Under the pieces are notes generated by a model. The model had not been told where the DNA came from, searched no databases, and saw only the letters and a list, made by a program, of their open reading frames with translations. Positions 43,316 to 52,862 of a stretch of 64,000 nt of DNA are shown one piece after another; position 1 is the stretch's first letter, and every line of letters begins with the position of its first letter. Origin of the DNA: Rhodococcus rhodochrous (GTDB taxonomy: Bacteria > Actinomycetota > Actinomycetes > Mycobacteriales > Mycobacteriaceae). Location of the stretch: positions 4,938,891 through 5,002,890 of the forward strand of contig NZ_CP027557.1 in assembly GCF_014854695.1 (NCBI RefSeq), written 5' to 3'. A program made the translations under genes and the position numbers.

Positions 43316-44055
43316 ACCGCTTCCTCCTCGGTGCCGATGTAGGCGTTGATCACTGCCGGATCGTTCTTGATCTCGTCCGGAACACCACTTGCCAGCACCG
43401 CTCCGTAGTCGAGCACGTGGATCCGCGAACAGATCTTCATCACCAGCGGGATGTCGTGCTCGACGAGGCATATCGCGAGGCCGTCCTTCGCCAGGTCACC
43501 GAGCAGCGTGGCGAAGGCCTCGGTCTCCTGCTCGGTCTGCCCGGACGCGGGCTCGTCGAGCAGCAGCACGCGCGGAGACGTCATCAACGCGCGGGCGACC
43601 TCCACGACGCGGGCACGTCCGGTGGGTACGTCCGAGACGTCGGTGCTCGCGATATCGGCCAGGCCGGTCAGTTCGAGGAGCCGGTCGACTTCTTCGTCCA
43701 CGTCGATCTTGTTGCGTCCGTTGGCATTGTGGATGTCTCCGGCCACTCGGAGGTTGTCGCGCACGGACAGCGACACGAACAACTCGAGACGCTGGAACGT
43801 GCGCGCCATACCCATGCGGGCCCGCTTGTAGGGCGGTAGCGACGTGATGTCACGACCATCGAGGAAGACCTTGCCTGCCGTCGGCCGTTGCAGGCCGGTG
43901 ATCGTGTTGAACAGGGTCGTCTTCCCGGCCCCGTTGGGTCCGATCAGGCCCGTCACCGTTCCCGGTTCGATTCCGAGACTCACGTCCTTGACCGCGACGT
44001 GTCCGCCGAATCGGACTGTGATTCCGCGTGTTTCCAGAATGGGTGCCTCAGCCAT
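43312..44055 (-). CDS. livG: Branched-chain amino acid-type ABC transporter ATPase
   Basis: This 247-residue ATPase has the Walker A 'GLIGPNGAGKTTLF' near residue 37, Walker B 'VLLLDEPASGQTEQET' near 160 and the H-loop 'LVEHDIPLVM' near 200. The signature motif is degenerate, 'VPTGRARVVEVARAL' where LivG proteins have an L(S/P)xGxQR-type sequence. It retains the Gly but not the Gln. It overlaps livHM upstream by 8 bases and livF downstream by 4. Its family assignment is certain, its individual ATPase competence less so. Confidence 0.9.
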   Translation of the reverse strand: MAEAPILETRGITVRFGGHVAVKDVSLGIEPGTVTGLIGPNGAGKTTLFNTITGLQRPTAGKVFLDGRDITSLPPYKRARMGMARTFQRLELFVSLSVRDNLRVAGDIHNANGRNKIDVDEEVDRLLELTGLADIASTDVSDVPTGRARVVEVARALMTSPRVLLLDEPASGQTEQETEAFATLLGDLAKDGLAICLVEHDIPLVMKICSRIHVLDYGAVLASGVPDEIKNDPAVINAYIGTEEEAV

Positions 44056-46318
44056 GAGGAATCAGTTCCTTCTCCGATCCGGCGGCACGTGCGGCCAGAA
44101 GTTCGTCGATTCCGAGTTCACGGTCGATCTCGTCCCGTGCTTGCTCGTTGTAGGGCTCGTCGATTCCGACCCGCTCGGGAACCAGCGGCGCGCGACGTTG
44201 TGCTTCCTCCGCGCCGAGCACCGCCTCGGGCATCAGCCACTGCCCCATGACCGGGAGCATGAACACCGTCGCGATGGTGATCGATGCGAACCACCAGTTG
44301 TCGAGCACGCCGACGAGCGCGAGCAGGTACGACACGAGGACCACCGCGGCTCCCCCGACCAGCACGGGCTTCGCGTTCTTCAGGTGACGGTAGCCCTCCA
44401 CCATCTGGTGGACGGTCCCGCTCGGGTTGGCCGCGACGCCGATACCGATGAGCGCGGGGCTCACTGCGGCGACGTGACCGAGGAAGGTCCACATTCCGGC
44501 CAGTTCCGGCTGTCCCGCAGCGAGGTCGGAGAACGAAACCATGATGACGGCGAAGCCGATACCCGACATCAGACCACCGAACAGCGCACCGGAGACGTAA
44601 CCGATACCGGCCACGACGGTGAGCATCAGCAGCGACAGGCTCACCATGATCGAGAAGCTCTCGTTCGACACCGAGCCCATCGCACTCGACATGAACAGCC
44701 CGCCCAGGCCGGCGATGCCCGCCGACAGGGTGAAGACCCCGAGCTTGAGCCGCACCAGGCTCTGGCCGAGCATCGACGCCGCTGCGGGACTGTCCTTCAT
44801 CGCGGCGAGCCGGCGCCCGTAGCCGCTGTTGCGCAGGGCGATGATGCCCACGCCGAGAACAGCGAAGATCACCGTCACCGTCATGAGGAAGGTCGTCTCG
44901 TTCCGCAGGTCCAGCGGCCCGATCTTCAACGGCGGGATCGCGATGTTGCCGTCGGTGAACAGCGAGAATCTGATACCGAACAGTTCGTGCTGGGTGGTGT
45001 CGCGCAGCACCATGTTCGACAGGAACACACCGAACGCCATCGTGGCCAGGGCGAGATAGAGGCCGCGCAACCGCAGGGCCGGCAGCGCGATGAGTCCACC
45101 GATCACGGCCGTGACGGCGACACCGAGCGCCACGCCCCACAGGTTCAGGTGGGCGGCCAGTCCGCTCCCGGAGATACCGAAGTGGAAGGCCACGATCGTC
45201 GTGATGGCACCGAAAGATACCGGCGCGAGGTTCATCTCGCCCGCGTATCCGGTCAGCAGGGTCAGCGACAACGCGATGATCGCGAAGGTCATGCCGATCG
45301 TGAGGGTCGTGACCGCCGAAGTCACCATGAGCAGGCGGATGGCATAGACGATGACGACGAGCGCGACCGCCCAGGCGATCGCCTTGCGCACCGACGGCAC
45401 GTGGTAGCGCTCCCGGGTACGGGTGACGGCACCGCGCAACCGATCCTGCGGTAGTACGACGAGAACCACGAACAGCGCGATCATCGGCAGGGACACCCGC
45501 AGATTCGACGTCCACGTCCACGCGGTCGGGAAGTAGGCGAGCACGTATGTGGCTGCCAGGCCGAGGAACAGGGCACCGGCGAAGGTACGCGGAATGCTGC
45601 GCAGCCGGCCGAACATCGCCGCCGCGAACGCGTCGATGACGAGCAGGGTCAGCATGTTCGCTTCGAGGGTGCCACCGTTGATCGGTGTCACGAGGACACC
45701 TGCCAGCACCGCGAGGGTCGAACCCATCATCCAGGACAGCGCGGCGAGCCGGTCGGGGTCGTGCCCGTTCAGGCGCAGCAGATCGGGGTCGTCGACCACA
45801 CCTCGCATCGCCACTCCGACGCGGGTGCGCACGAACATGATTCGCAATCCCGCGGCGATGAGCACTGCGGCGGCGAGACAGATCAATTCGTGGTAGCGGA
45901 TGGTGACGCCGAAGAGGTCGATTCTCGCCTGGTCGCCGAAGAACATCGTCATGGTGCGTGCGGTCTCGGGATGCCAGAACCAGTGCGACACCGAGACCAT
46001 GCCGAGCAGGATCGACACGGTGACGACGATCTTGGTGACCTCGGCGGTGTCACGCATCCCGCGCATGATCACGACGTAGAGCAGCAGGCCCGTCATCGGG
46101 CCGAGGACGCCGAGGACGAGAAGCAACGCGACGGGTGTGGGCAGCCCCCAGCCGTAGCGCAGTTGCCAGTAGGCGAACGCCCCGAGCATCGCCTGTGCAC
46201 CGTGCGCGAAGTTGAAGATGCCGGACGTGTTGTAGGTGAGAACGAGGCCCGATGCAGCGATCGCGTAAACCGATCCGAGCACCAACCCCACGATCGTGAA
46301 GGTCAGAAAGGTGTCCAT
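44048..46318 (-). CDS. Fused LivH-LivM permease of the branched-chain amino acid-type ABC transporter
   Basis: This 756-residue protein is two permeases in one chain. Residues 1-300 match LivH ('GLVLGSVYAIAASGLVLTYNTSGIFNFAHGAQAMLGAFAY' pattern). About 325-640 match LivM ('TGYAGEMNLAPVSFGAITT', 'LRGLYLALATMAFG'). A hydrophilic C-terminal tail of about 60 residues follows the last helices. Fusion fixes 1:1 stoichiometry and subunit topology. The tail might bind the ATPases. The substrate may be branched-chain amino acids, urea or another organic compound; the neighbour is an acyl-CoA synthetase. Confidence 0.9.
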   Translation of the reverse strand: MDTFLTFTIVGLVLGSVYAIAASGLVLTYNTSGIFNFAHGAQAMLGAFAYWQLRYGWGLPTPVALLLVLGVLGPMTGLLLYVVIMRGMRDTAEVTKIVVTVSILLGMVSVSHWFWHPETARTMTMFFGDQARIDLFGVTIRYHELICLAAAVLIAAGLRIMFVRTRVGVAMRGVVDDPDLLRLNGHDPDRLAALSWMMGSTLAVLAGVLVTPINGGTLEANMLTLLVIDAFAAAMFGRLRSIPRTFAGALFLGLAATYVLAYFPTAWTWTSNLRVSLPMIALFVVLVVLPQDRLRGAVTRTRERYHVPSVRKAIAWAVALVVIVYAIRLLMVTSAVTTLTIGMTFAIIALSLTLLTGYAGEMNLAPVSFGAITTIVAFHFGISGSGLAAHLNLWGVALGVAVTAVIGGLIALPALRLRGLYLALATMAFGVFLSNMVLRDTTQHELFGIRFSLFTDGNIAIPPLKIGPLDLRNETTFLMTVTVIFAVLGVGIIALRNSGYGRRLAAMKDSPAAASMLGQSLVRLKLGVFTLSAGIAGLGGLFMSSAMGSVSNESFSIMVSLSLLMLTVVAGIGYVSGALFGGLMSGIGFAVIMVSFSDLAAGQPELAGMWTFLGHVAAVSPALIGIGVAANPSGTVHQMVEGYRHLKNAKPVLVGGAAVVLVSYLLALVGVLDNWWFASITIATVFMLPVMGQWLMPEAVLGAEEAQRRAPLVPERVGIDEPYNEQARDEIDRELGIDELLAARAAGSEKELIPHG

Positions 46319-46383
46319 GCGAGTACCTCTGGTCGGGGTGCCGGCGAGTGCGTGTCACGCCTCGCCGGCACCGGGCCCTCGGA

Positions 46384-47808
46384 TCAGACGGTCGGTCTGA
46401 TGATGTTCGGGTTCAGGTATTTCGTCGCGATGCGGTCGGGTCCGAGTTCGGTGCCCCACGTGCTCGGATCGGTTGCGACGCGGTAGCGGTCGTCGCACTC
46501 GAAGGTGCCGGCCTGCGCGGGAAACGCCTGGGTGTATTCGGCGCCGGTGAGCTTCACGACGAGCCCGCAGGTCGCCGGCATGTTGTTCCCGGGATCTGTG
46601 ACGGCGTGCAGTCCGCCTCCGTCCCACTCGTTGATTCGGGACAGTTCATCGATGACGCACTGACGGGACAGGTCCGATCCGCAGGCGTCCGCAGCGGTCG
46701 CCCACAGTAGGAACGAAGAGGTGGCCTGCATGCCGAGCAGCGCGGTCTTGCCGCCCTGCTCGGTGACGAGCTCGACGTACTTCTTCACGGCCGGTACGGC
46801 ATCGGCGTTCTCGATCATCTGGAAGGTCATGCCGGCGTGGAGGTTGTCGAGCAGACCGCTTTCCCCGTTCCATGCCTGGGCGGCGTTGCCGTACCACGTG
46901 GCCTCACCGAGCAGGATCGGGTCGATGCCGGCCTGGTCGAGTGCCTTCACGAAGTTGAATTCGGCCGGCACCGGAGAGCGAGAAGTCCACAGGCCCTTGA
47001 CGCCGCACTGCTTGAACTTCTCGGCGAAGGGCGCGTAGCTCGACTCGCCCTCGTAGTTGAGCGTGACACCGCAGTTCTTCAGGGTGAAGCCGGCGGCCTC
47101 GGCGATGGACCGGATCTTGGTGCTCGCCGAGATGATCGTGGGCATCGTGCTGTCGATGACGTCGAACTCGCCGACCAGGTCCGGGTACATCTCGGCGATC
47201 TGGAACCACTGGGAGCCGTTCGCGTAGTCGACCGGGAACGGGACGCCCTGGTAGGTCATCGGGCCGTTGGCCGCGTCGGGGGACACGGTGAAGGCGGGGA
47301 CAGCGGCGAGATTGCACGCGACCCGGGTCTGCTCGGAGGTCTGGTCCATGGCGAAGCCGTGACCGACCATCATGAACTCGCTCGCACACGCGTTCTGCAT
47401 CACGGCGTTGGCCTGCGTCATCGCAGCGTCGTAGTGGGTACCGACGATGGTGCGGCCGTTGATGCCACCCTGGGCGTTGCACCAGTCGATCATCGCGGAG
47501 ACGGCGTCACCGATCTCCTTGTTGAGTCCGGGACTCTTCGAGTAGCCCCGGTCGTCGCCGTATCCGATGCGGATCTCGGTATCCGAGACCCCCTGGTCGG
47601 TGCTTCCTGCCGCATCACCCGGCCCGCACGGAGATGCGAGGGTTCCGAACGATTCCTCGGCCGTGGGAGCCGCCGCAGCTGCGGCGGCTGCCGCCGGAGC
47701 GAGGGCGCCCGCCGACGGGTCGGCGCCACGGTCCGACGCACAAGCGGACGTCGCCACTACGACGGCGAACAGACCCGCCATCGATTTCGAGGCAGCACTG
47801 AGTTTCAC
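46384..47808 (-). CDS. Substrate-binding lipoprotein of the liv-type ABC transporter
   Basis: This 474-residue protein has a lipoprotein signal peptide (TSAC lipobox, Cys23). An Ala/Pro-rich tether (residues 30-50) and a type I periplasmic-binding-protein fold with many internal Cys follow ('RIGYGDDRGYSKSPGLNKEIGDAVSAMIDWCNAQGG' region). It is exported and anchored outside the membrane. The gene lies 65 bases upstream of the permease and is first in its operon. The family binds leucine, amides, aromatic acids or other small organics; the ligand is not predictable. Confidence 0.87.
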   Translation of the reverse strand: MKLSAASKSMAGLFAVVVATSACASDRGADPSAGALAPAAAAAAAAAPTAEESFGTLASPCGPGDAAGSTDQGVSDTEIRIGYGDDRGYSKSPGLNKEIGDAVSAMIDWCNAQGGINGRTIVGTHYDAAMTQANAVMQNACASEFMMVGHGFAMDQTSEQTRVACNLAAVPAFTVSPDAANGPMTYQGVPFPVDYANGSQWFQIAEMYPDLVGEFDVIDSTMPTIISASTKIRSIAEAAGFTLKNCGVTLNYEGESSYAPFAEKFKQCGVKGLWTSRSPVPAEFNFVKALDQAGIDPILLGEATWYGNAAQAWNGESGLLDNLHAGMTFQMIENADAVPAVKKYVELVTEQGGKTALLGMQATSSFLLWATAADACGSDLSRQCVIDELSRINEWDGGGLHAVTDPGNNMPATCGLVVKLTGAEYTQAFPAQAGTFECDDRYRVATDPSTWGTELGPDRIATKYLNPNIIRPTV

Positions 47809-47899
47809 GACGATGGACTCCTTGGTCTCGGTCTGGGCCGAAGCGCAATTCCGGGGCGCCGGACGGTAGGCCGGGTGTCGCGAAGGTAGCCACCCCGCA

Positions 47900-47925
47900 G
47901 AGTGAGACCTGGACCACTCTCACTC
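47900..47925. promoter_or_regulatory. Inverted repeat in the divergent livK / acyl-CoA synthetase promoter region
   Basis: GAGTGAGA and TCTCACTC are perfect 8-base arms separated by 10 bases, at 47900-47907 and 47918-47925. It sits in the 250-base gap between the divergent liv operon and acyl-CoA synthetase, 92 bases from livK. It is a plausible operator controlling both. No regulator gene is adjacent. The rest of the gap shows nothing else I can name. Confidence 0.5.
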
Positions 47926-48058
47926 ACCGGGACAAATCTGTGACAGTGGACACAGCGCCTAGGATTCGATGCACCAGGTCACCCGAAACAGTTCTTCGAT
48001 CCCCCTGTTTACGCCCTGCTGCGCGACGAAACCGTGCGGGACCGAGAAAGGCGAATCC

Positions 48059-49723
48059 TTGACAGCACAAGCAGATCTGCAGCAGATGTTGCAGCAGGTC
48101 GTTTCCCAGCTCACCGGCCCCGGTGGCCGATTCGAAATCGTCGAAGAGGACGTGCGCGGCAACCGGATGCAGGTCATGCGCAACCGCGACCGCCGCATCG
48201 GCGACCTCGTCGCCGCGTCCCGGAAATGGGGCGACCGCGACTACCTCGTGACTGCCGATCGCCGCCTCTCGTTCAGCGCGCACGCCGATGCCGTGGCCGC
48301 CCTGGCGACCGTCCTGCGCGACGAGCACGGCGTGAAGAAGGGCGACCGCGTCGCGCTTCTCGCGGCCAATTCCCCCGAATGGATCATCACCTTCTGGGCC
48401 GCTCAGTGTCTGGGCGCAATCGCAGTGGGCCTCAACTCCTGGTGGACGCCGCCCGAAATCGCCTACGGCGTGAACCTGGTTCGGCCCAAGGTGATCGTCG
48501 CCGACGCCAAGCGCGCCGAGTTGCTGGCGAGAGCAGAGGTCTCCGGGTTCGATCTGCTCACCACCGAGCAGGACGTGCCTCGGATCGTGGCCGCCGCGTC
48601 CGGCGCCGAACTGCCGTCGGCCGACGTGGAGGAGGACGATCCCGCGGTCATCCTGTTCACGAGCGGTACCAGTGGGCGTCCCAAGGGGGCACTGCACTCC
48701 CACCGCAACGTGCTCGCCGTCGTCGACTATCACCGATACTCCGACGCGCTGGTTGCCGCGATGCAGCAGCGCCCCTATGACGACTCGGTGCCCAGCGACA
48801 ACCGGTACCTCCTGACCTCACCGTTGTTCCACATCGCGAGCCTGCACAACCTTGCGGTGCCGCGACTCGCAACGGGAAGCGCCGCTGTCATGACGGAAGG
48901 CGGGTTCGACGTCGACAAGGTCTTCACGCTCATCGAGCGCGAGAGGGTGACCAACTGGGGTGCGGTGCCGACGATGGCTTCGCGCATGCTCGAGCACGAG
49001 AACACCGACAGGTACGACCTCGGCTCGCTCACTGCGTTCGCGCTGGCTTCTGCTCCGTCCTCCCCCGCGTTCAAGCAACGCCTGCAGGCGAAGTTCCCCT
49101 TCGCGCGACAGGCTCTGGTGGACAGCTACGGTCTGACCGAGTGCAGCACCGCGATCGCCATGGCGACGGCCCCGGAAATCGAGGCTTTCCCCGGAACCCT
49201 CGGCTCCCCCATCATCACGGTGAGCATGGAGATCCGCGATCCGTTCGGCGAACGGGTGCCCGACGGCACCGAGGGCGAGATCTGCGTCCGCAGTCCCTAC
49301 GTAATGCTCGGCTACTGGGAGGATCCGGCCGCAACGGACGCGGCCATCACCCCGGAGGGATGGTTGCGTACCGGCGACTACGGCACGATCGAGAACGGAC
49401 GCCTGCGGCTCACGGGCCGGCGGTCCGATCTCATCCTGCGCGGTGGCGAGAACGTCTATCCCACGGAGATCGAACAGCGCCTCGACGAGCACCCCGACGT
49501 CGTCGAGAGCGCCGTGATCGGCGTGGACCACGAGGATCTGGGACAGGAGGTCGCCGCCGTCGTCGTGCTGCGACCCGGCAGCACGATCACCGAGGACGAG
49601 TTGCGAGCCTTCTGCGCCGAGCGACTGGCCTACTACAAGGTCCCCACCGTCTGGCGGATCACGCAGGATCTGCTCCCCCGCAACGCGACCGGCAAGATCA
49701 TCCGACGCTCGATCACCGCCTGA
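48059..49723 (+). CDS. AMP-forming acyl-CoA synthetase 3
   Basis: This 554-residue ANL enzyme has '[16 protein letters not shown]' near residue 200, 'DSYGLTECS' near 350, '[15 protein letters not shown]' near 440, '[20 protein letters not shown]' and catalytic Lys in 'ATGKIIRRS' at the C-terminus. The TTG at 48059 is preferred because GAGAAAGG lies 8 bases upstream; an upstream ATG at 47969 adds 30 unlikely residues. It is divergent from the liv operon, so it may activate an acid imported by that transporter. Confidence 0.88.
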   Translation: MTAQADLQQMLQQVVSQLTGPGGRFEIVEEDVRGNRMQVMRNRDRRIGDLVAASRKWGDRDYLVTADRRLSFSAHADAVAALATVLRDEHGVKKGDRVALLAANSPEWIITFWAAQCLGAIAVGLNSWWTPPEIAYGVNLVRPKVIVADAKRAELLARAEVSGFDLLTTEQDVPRIVAAASGAELPSADVEEDDPAVILFTSGTSGRPKGALHSHRNVLAVVDYHRYSDALVAAMQQRPYDDSVPSDNRYLLTSPLFHIASLHNLAVPRLATGSAAVMTEGGFDVDKVFTLIERERVTNWGAVPTMASRMLEHENTDRYDLGSLTAFALASAPSSPAFKQRLQAKFPFARQALVDSYGLTECSTAIAMATAPEIEAFPGTLGSPIITVSMEIRDPFGERVPDGTEGEICVRSPYVMLGYWEDPAATDAAITPEGWLRTGDYGTIENGRLRLTGRRSDLILRGGENVYPTEIEQRLDEHPDVVESAVIGVDHEDLGQEVAAVVVLRPGSTITEDELRAFCAERLAYYKVPTVWRITQDLLPRNATGKIIRRSITA

Positions 49724-49739
49724 TCGGCGAGCACACCGG

Positions 49740-50618
49740 TCACTCGCCGAGCCCGAACAGCGAGGCGGCGTTGTCGCGGCACACCGCGCGGATCCACTCG
49801 CTGTCGGGCGCGACGCGTTCGAGCACCTCGAGCTGGTGGAGATAGCCGTACGGGATGTTCGGAAAATCCGTGCCGAGCAGGATCTTCCGGCGCAGCGTGT
49901 CGAGGCGCGGCAACTGATCCTTCGGGAAGGGTGTGTCCTCCTCGACGAAATCGGTGAACGCCATCGTCGTGTCGAGATGCACCCGCTCGTAGTGCTCCGC
50001 GAGGTCGAGGAACTCGCGGTACTCGGGCAGACCCATGTGCGCGACGATCACCGTCAGCTGCGGGTACCGGCGCATGAGCTCCCGCATCGGGGCGGGACCG
50101 GTGTACGTGCCGGGCGCCGGGCCCGATCCGCAGTGCACGACGATGGGCACGCCCGAGTCCTCGAGCAGGCCCCACACGTCGTCGAGGAGCGGGTCGAGCG
50201 GCGAGTAGTCGCCGACCTGGATGTGGGATTTGAACACGCGCGCGCCCGCCTCGATCGCCGACGCGACGTACTCCTTCGCGTCGGCCTCCGGGTAGAAGGT
50301 GGCGGTGTGGAGGCAGTCGGGGGTCCGGGCCGCGAAGTCGGCCGCCCACGAGTTGAGCCACGCCGCCATCTCCGGCTTGTGCGGGTACAGCATGGCGGTG
50401 AACCGGTGCACCCCGAAGTCGCGGAGGCGCGCGACGCGTTCCTCCTCGTCGTGCCGGTAGGTGATCGGCCACGGCCGGCCGACGAGCGGACCCGCGGAGT
50501 CGAAGTACGCCCAGACCTTGTCCATGACGCTGCGAGGCATGAAGTGCGTGTGGACGTCGATCAGGTGATCGAGGCCGTGGGTGCTCCGGAACCGTGCGAC
50601 CGACTCGACTTCGTTCAT
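49740..50618 (-). CDS. Amidohydrolase-2 family metal-dependent hydrolase/decarboxylase
   Basis: This 292-residue TIM-barrel amidohydrolase has metal-binding 'IDVHTHFM' (His-x-His, about 21-26), 'IVVHCGSG' (His near 165), 'VIVAHMGLPEY' (His near 195) and 'ILLGTDFPN' (Asp near 255). This is the amidohydrolase_2 pattern seen in ACMS-decarboxylase-like and TIM-barrel hydrolases. The substrate is unknown; carboxylic acid decarboxylation or lactone hydrolysis is possible. It converges with acyl-CoA synthetase 3 across 16 bases and is divergent from the siderophore importer. Confidence 0.88.
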   Translation of the reverse strand: MNEVESVARFRSTHGLDHLIDVHTHFMPRSVMDKVWAYFDSAGPLVGRPWPITYRHDEEERVARLRDFGVHRFTAMLYPHKPEMAAWLNSWAADFAARTPDCLHTATFYPEADAKEYVASAIEAGARVFKSHIQVGDYSPLDPLLDDVWGLLEDSGVPIVVHCGSGPAPGTYTGPAPMRELMRRYPQLTVIVAHMGLPEYREFLDLAEHYERVHLDTTMAFTDFVEEDTPFPKDQLPRLDTLRRKILLGTDFPNIPYGYLHQLEVLERVAPDSEWIRAVCRDNAASLFGLGE

Positions 50619-50709
50619 GCCGCGACCCTATCCGGCGACCCTCGGCAGGGGTGACGTGAGTAGTTGATATTCGCTCCGGGAGATCGTTGTCACATACCCC
50701 CAGCAGGAC

Positions 50710-50728
50710 AAAGGTTTGCCTTACCAAT
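50710..50728 (+). promoter_or_regulatory. Candidate IdeR/DtxR iron box
   Basis: AAAGGTTTGCCTTACCAAT agrees with the DtxR/IdeR consensus TTAGGTTAGGCTAACCTAA in 12 of 19 positions, including AGGTT, GxCT and ACC. It lies about 80 bases upstream of the iron-siderophore binding-protein gene. Iron-dependent repression of the importer is expected. Confidence 0.6.
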
Positions 50729-50809
50729 ACTATATGAAACTTGAATTACCGATCCGCGAGCGTCTTGGCACATGTCAGCACGCCGTCCGACCCTTCCTCG
50801 GAGTCACCC

Positions 50810-51793
50810 GTGAAACTGAATCTCAAGCGCCTGCTCCTCGCACCGGCCCTCGCCGGGGCGCTCGTCCTGACCGCCTGCGGTGACAGCGGTACCGACAGCG
50901 CCGACGCCGAGAACGGCGCGACCGTCACCATCGAGACCAACAACGGTGAGATGGAAGTTCCGGCGGACCCCGAGCGTGTGGTGGCCCTCGACAACAAGTC
51001 GTTCGAGATGCTGCGCGATTGGGGCATCACGCCCGTCGCCCTGCCGAAGACCCTCCTCCCCAACACGGGCTTCGAGGAGTGGCGTGAGGACGACTCCATC
51101 CTCGATGTCGGCACGCACCGCGAGCCGAAGCTCGAACTGGTCAGCGAGGCCGAGCCGGATCTGATCATCGGCGGTTCGCGCTTCACCGAGTTCACCGGAG
51201 AACTGTCGAAGATCGCGCCGGTCGTCGACGTCTCCGCGCTGGACGATTCCGAGGGCGGCTACATCCAGGGACTGAAGGATCAGACCCTCGCGCTCGGGCA
51301 GATCTTCGAGAAGGAAGCCGAGGCCGAGGCGATCGTTGCCGAGCTCGAGGCTGCAACCGAGGCTGCCCAGGACGCCACGAACGGTGAGAGCGTCTTTCTC
51401 GCGGTCGTCGCGGGCGGCAAGATCGACAACGGTGCAGGCCGTATCGGCCGCCTCCTCGAGGGCGCGAACCTGAAGGACGTCTTCGCCGGCGACGCCGGTG
51501 ATGTCCACGGCGATTCCGGTCTCGCTCCCGAGACCATCGCGCAGGCGAACCCCGACTGGATGATCGTCCTGGACCGCGACTCCGCCACCGCCGTGCCGGG
51601 CGAGGAAGCCCCGCAGCCGGCCGCCGCGGTGATCGACGCGCAGGAGGCGTTCGCCAACACCACCTTCGCCACGAAGGACCAGATCATCTACCTGGACGGT
51701 GACTTCTACAAGCGTGAGGGCATCGAGTCCTACACCGAAGCGTTCCAGCAGATCGCCGACGCGTTCGAAGCTGCGAACCAGTCGGCACAGTAA
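50810..51793 (+). CDS. Iron-siderophore ABC transporter, substrate-binding lipoprotein
   Basis: This 327-residue protein has a lipoprotein signal peptide (LTAC lipobox, Cys23). A FecB/CeuA-type binding domain follows ('PERVVALDNKSFEMLRDWG' pattern, 'LELVSEAEPDLIIGGSRF' and the helix 'GQIFEKEAEAEAIVAELEAA'). The 'HREPKLELV' segment is typical of siderophore-binding proteins of the catecholate CeuE/FatB group. The GTG at 50810 has GGAG upstream; an upstream ATG at 50741 would precede a non-signal sequence. A terminator-like hairpin separates it from the permeases. Confidence 0.9.
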   Translation: MKLNLKRLLLAPALAGALVLTACGDSGTDSADAENGATVTIETNNGEMEVPADPERVVALDNKSFEMLRDWGITPVALPKTLLPNTGFEEWREDDSILDVGTHREPKLELVSEAEPDLIIGGSRFTEFTGELSKIAPVVDVSALDDSEGGYIQGLKDQTLALGQIFEKEAEAEAIVAELEAATEAAQDATNGESVFLAVVAGGKIDNGAGRIGRLLEGANLKDVFAGDAGDVHGDSGLAPETIAQANPDWMIVLDRDSATAVPGEEAPQPAAAVIDAQEAFANTTFATKDQIIYLDGDFYKREGIESYTEAFQQIADAFEAANQSAQ

Positions 51794-51817
51794 GTCCCTG
51801 TTGTTCGACGCTCCACA

Positions 51818-51858
51818 GCAGCCTGCCCCGACCCGGATCACGGGCCGGGGCAGGCTGC
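51818..51858 (+). terminator. Attenuating hairpin between binding protein and permease
   Basis: An 18-base stem with one mismatch (51818-51835 with 51841-51858) and a 5-base loop lies 24 bases after the binding-protein stop. The permease gene follows 35 bases later on the same strand. It may let the binding protein be made in excess over the permeases. Confidence 0.65.
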
Positions 51859-51893
51859 GTGTGTGAGCGCACCTTCTCCGGATCCGAGCCCCC

Positions 51894-52862
51894 ATGACGA
51901 AGAACAAAGTGCTGCTGCCGGTGATCTCGGTGGTCGTTCTGGCACTGACCGTGGCGTCCCTGATGGTCGGCGGCTACGACATCACCCTCGAGTCGCTGAT
52001 CCACGACCCTGCGGCCCGCGAGATGTTCTTCATCTCCCGCGTGCCGCGAACCCTCGCCCTGATCTTCGCGGCCGTCGCGATGAGCATCTCGGGCGTGATC
52101 ATGCAATTGATCACCCAGAACAAGTTCGTCGAACCGACCACCGCGGGCACCGCACAGTGGGCCGGTCTCGGCCTGCTGGCCACATTGATCGTCGTTCCCG
52201 ACGCGTCGCCGATGGTCAAGATGGTGATCTCGGTGATCTTCGCGTTCGCGGGAACGATGGTCTTCATCGTCGTCCTGCGCCGGATCGCGCTGAAGTCATC
52301 GATCATCGTGCCGCTCGTCGGCATCATGCTCGGTGCCGTGGTCGGCTCGATCACCACTTTCCTCGCCGGCAACTTCGACCTGCTGCAGTCGATGTCGGCG
52401 TGGCGTTCGGGTGGCTTCAGCAGTGTGGTGCGCGGCTTCTACGAACCGCTGTGGGCGGTGCTCGCCGTCGCCGTCCTCGCCTATCTCCTCGCCGACCGGT
52501 TCACCATCGCCGGTCTCGGTAAGGACCTCGCCACCAACGTGGGGTTGAAGTACGAGCAGGTCGTCTTCCTCGGCGTCATGCTCGTCGCGATCGCCACCGG
52601 CGTCACCACCGTGGTGGTGGGCTTCATCCCGTTCCTCGGCCTGATCGTCCCGAATCTCGTGTCGATGATGCTCGGCGACGACATGCACAAGAACCTGCCC
52701 TGGGTCGCCGTCATCGGCGCCGGACTACTTCTCGCGTGCGACCTCGTCGGCCGCACGATCGTCGCCCCCATGGAGATTCCCGCGTCCGTCGTCCTCGGCG
52801 TCGTCGGCGCGGTCGTCTTCATCACTCTCGTTCTGAGGCAGCGTCGTCATGTCAGTGCTTGA
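51894..52862 (+). CDS. FecCD-family iron-siderophore permease 1
   Basis: This 322-residue membrane protein has about 9 hydrophobic segments, with the family 'SRVPRTLALIFAAVAMSISGVIMQLITQNKFVEPTTAGTAQWAGLG' pattern over residues 44-90 and 'GFIPFLGLIVPNLVSMMLGDD' near 245 (cytoplasmic coupling region). It resembles CeuB/VctD-type. Its stop overlaps the next start by 14 bases. Works with the second permease and the ATPase. Confidence 0.9.
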   Translation: MTKNKVLLPVISVVVLALTVASLMVGGYDITLESLIHDPAAREMFFISRVPRTLALIFAAVAMSISGVIMQLITQNKFVEPTTAGTAQWAGLGLLATLIVVPDASPMVKMVISVIFAFAGTMVFIVVLRRIALKSSIIVPLVGIMLGAVVGSITTFLAGNFDLLQSMSAWRSGGFSSVVRGFYEPLWAVLAVAVLAYLLADRFTIAGLGKDLATNVGLKYEQVVFLGVMLVAIATGVTTVVVGFIPFLGLIVPNLVSMMLGDDMHKNLPWVAVIGAGLLLACDLVGRTIVAPMEIPASVVLGVVGAVVFITLVLRQRRHVSA

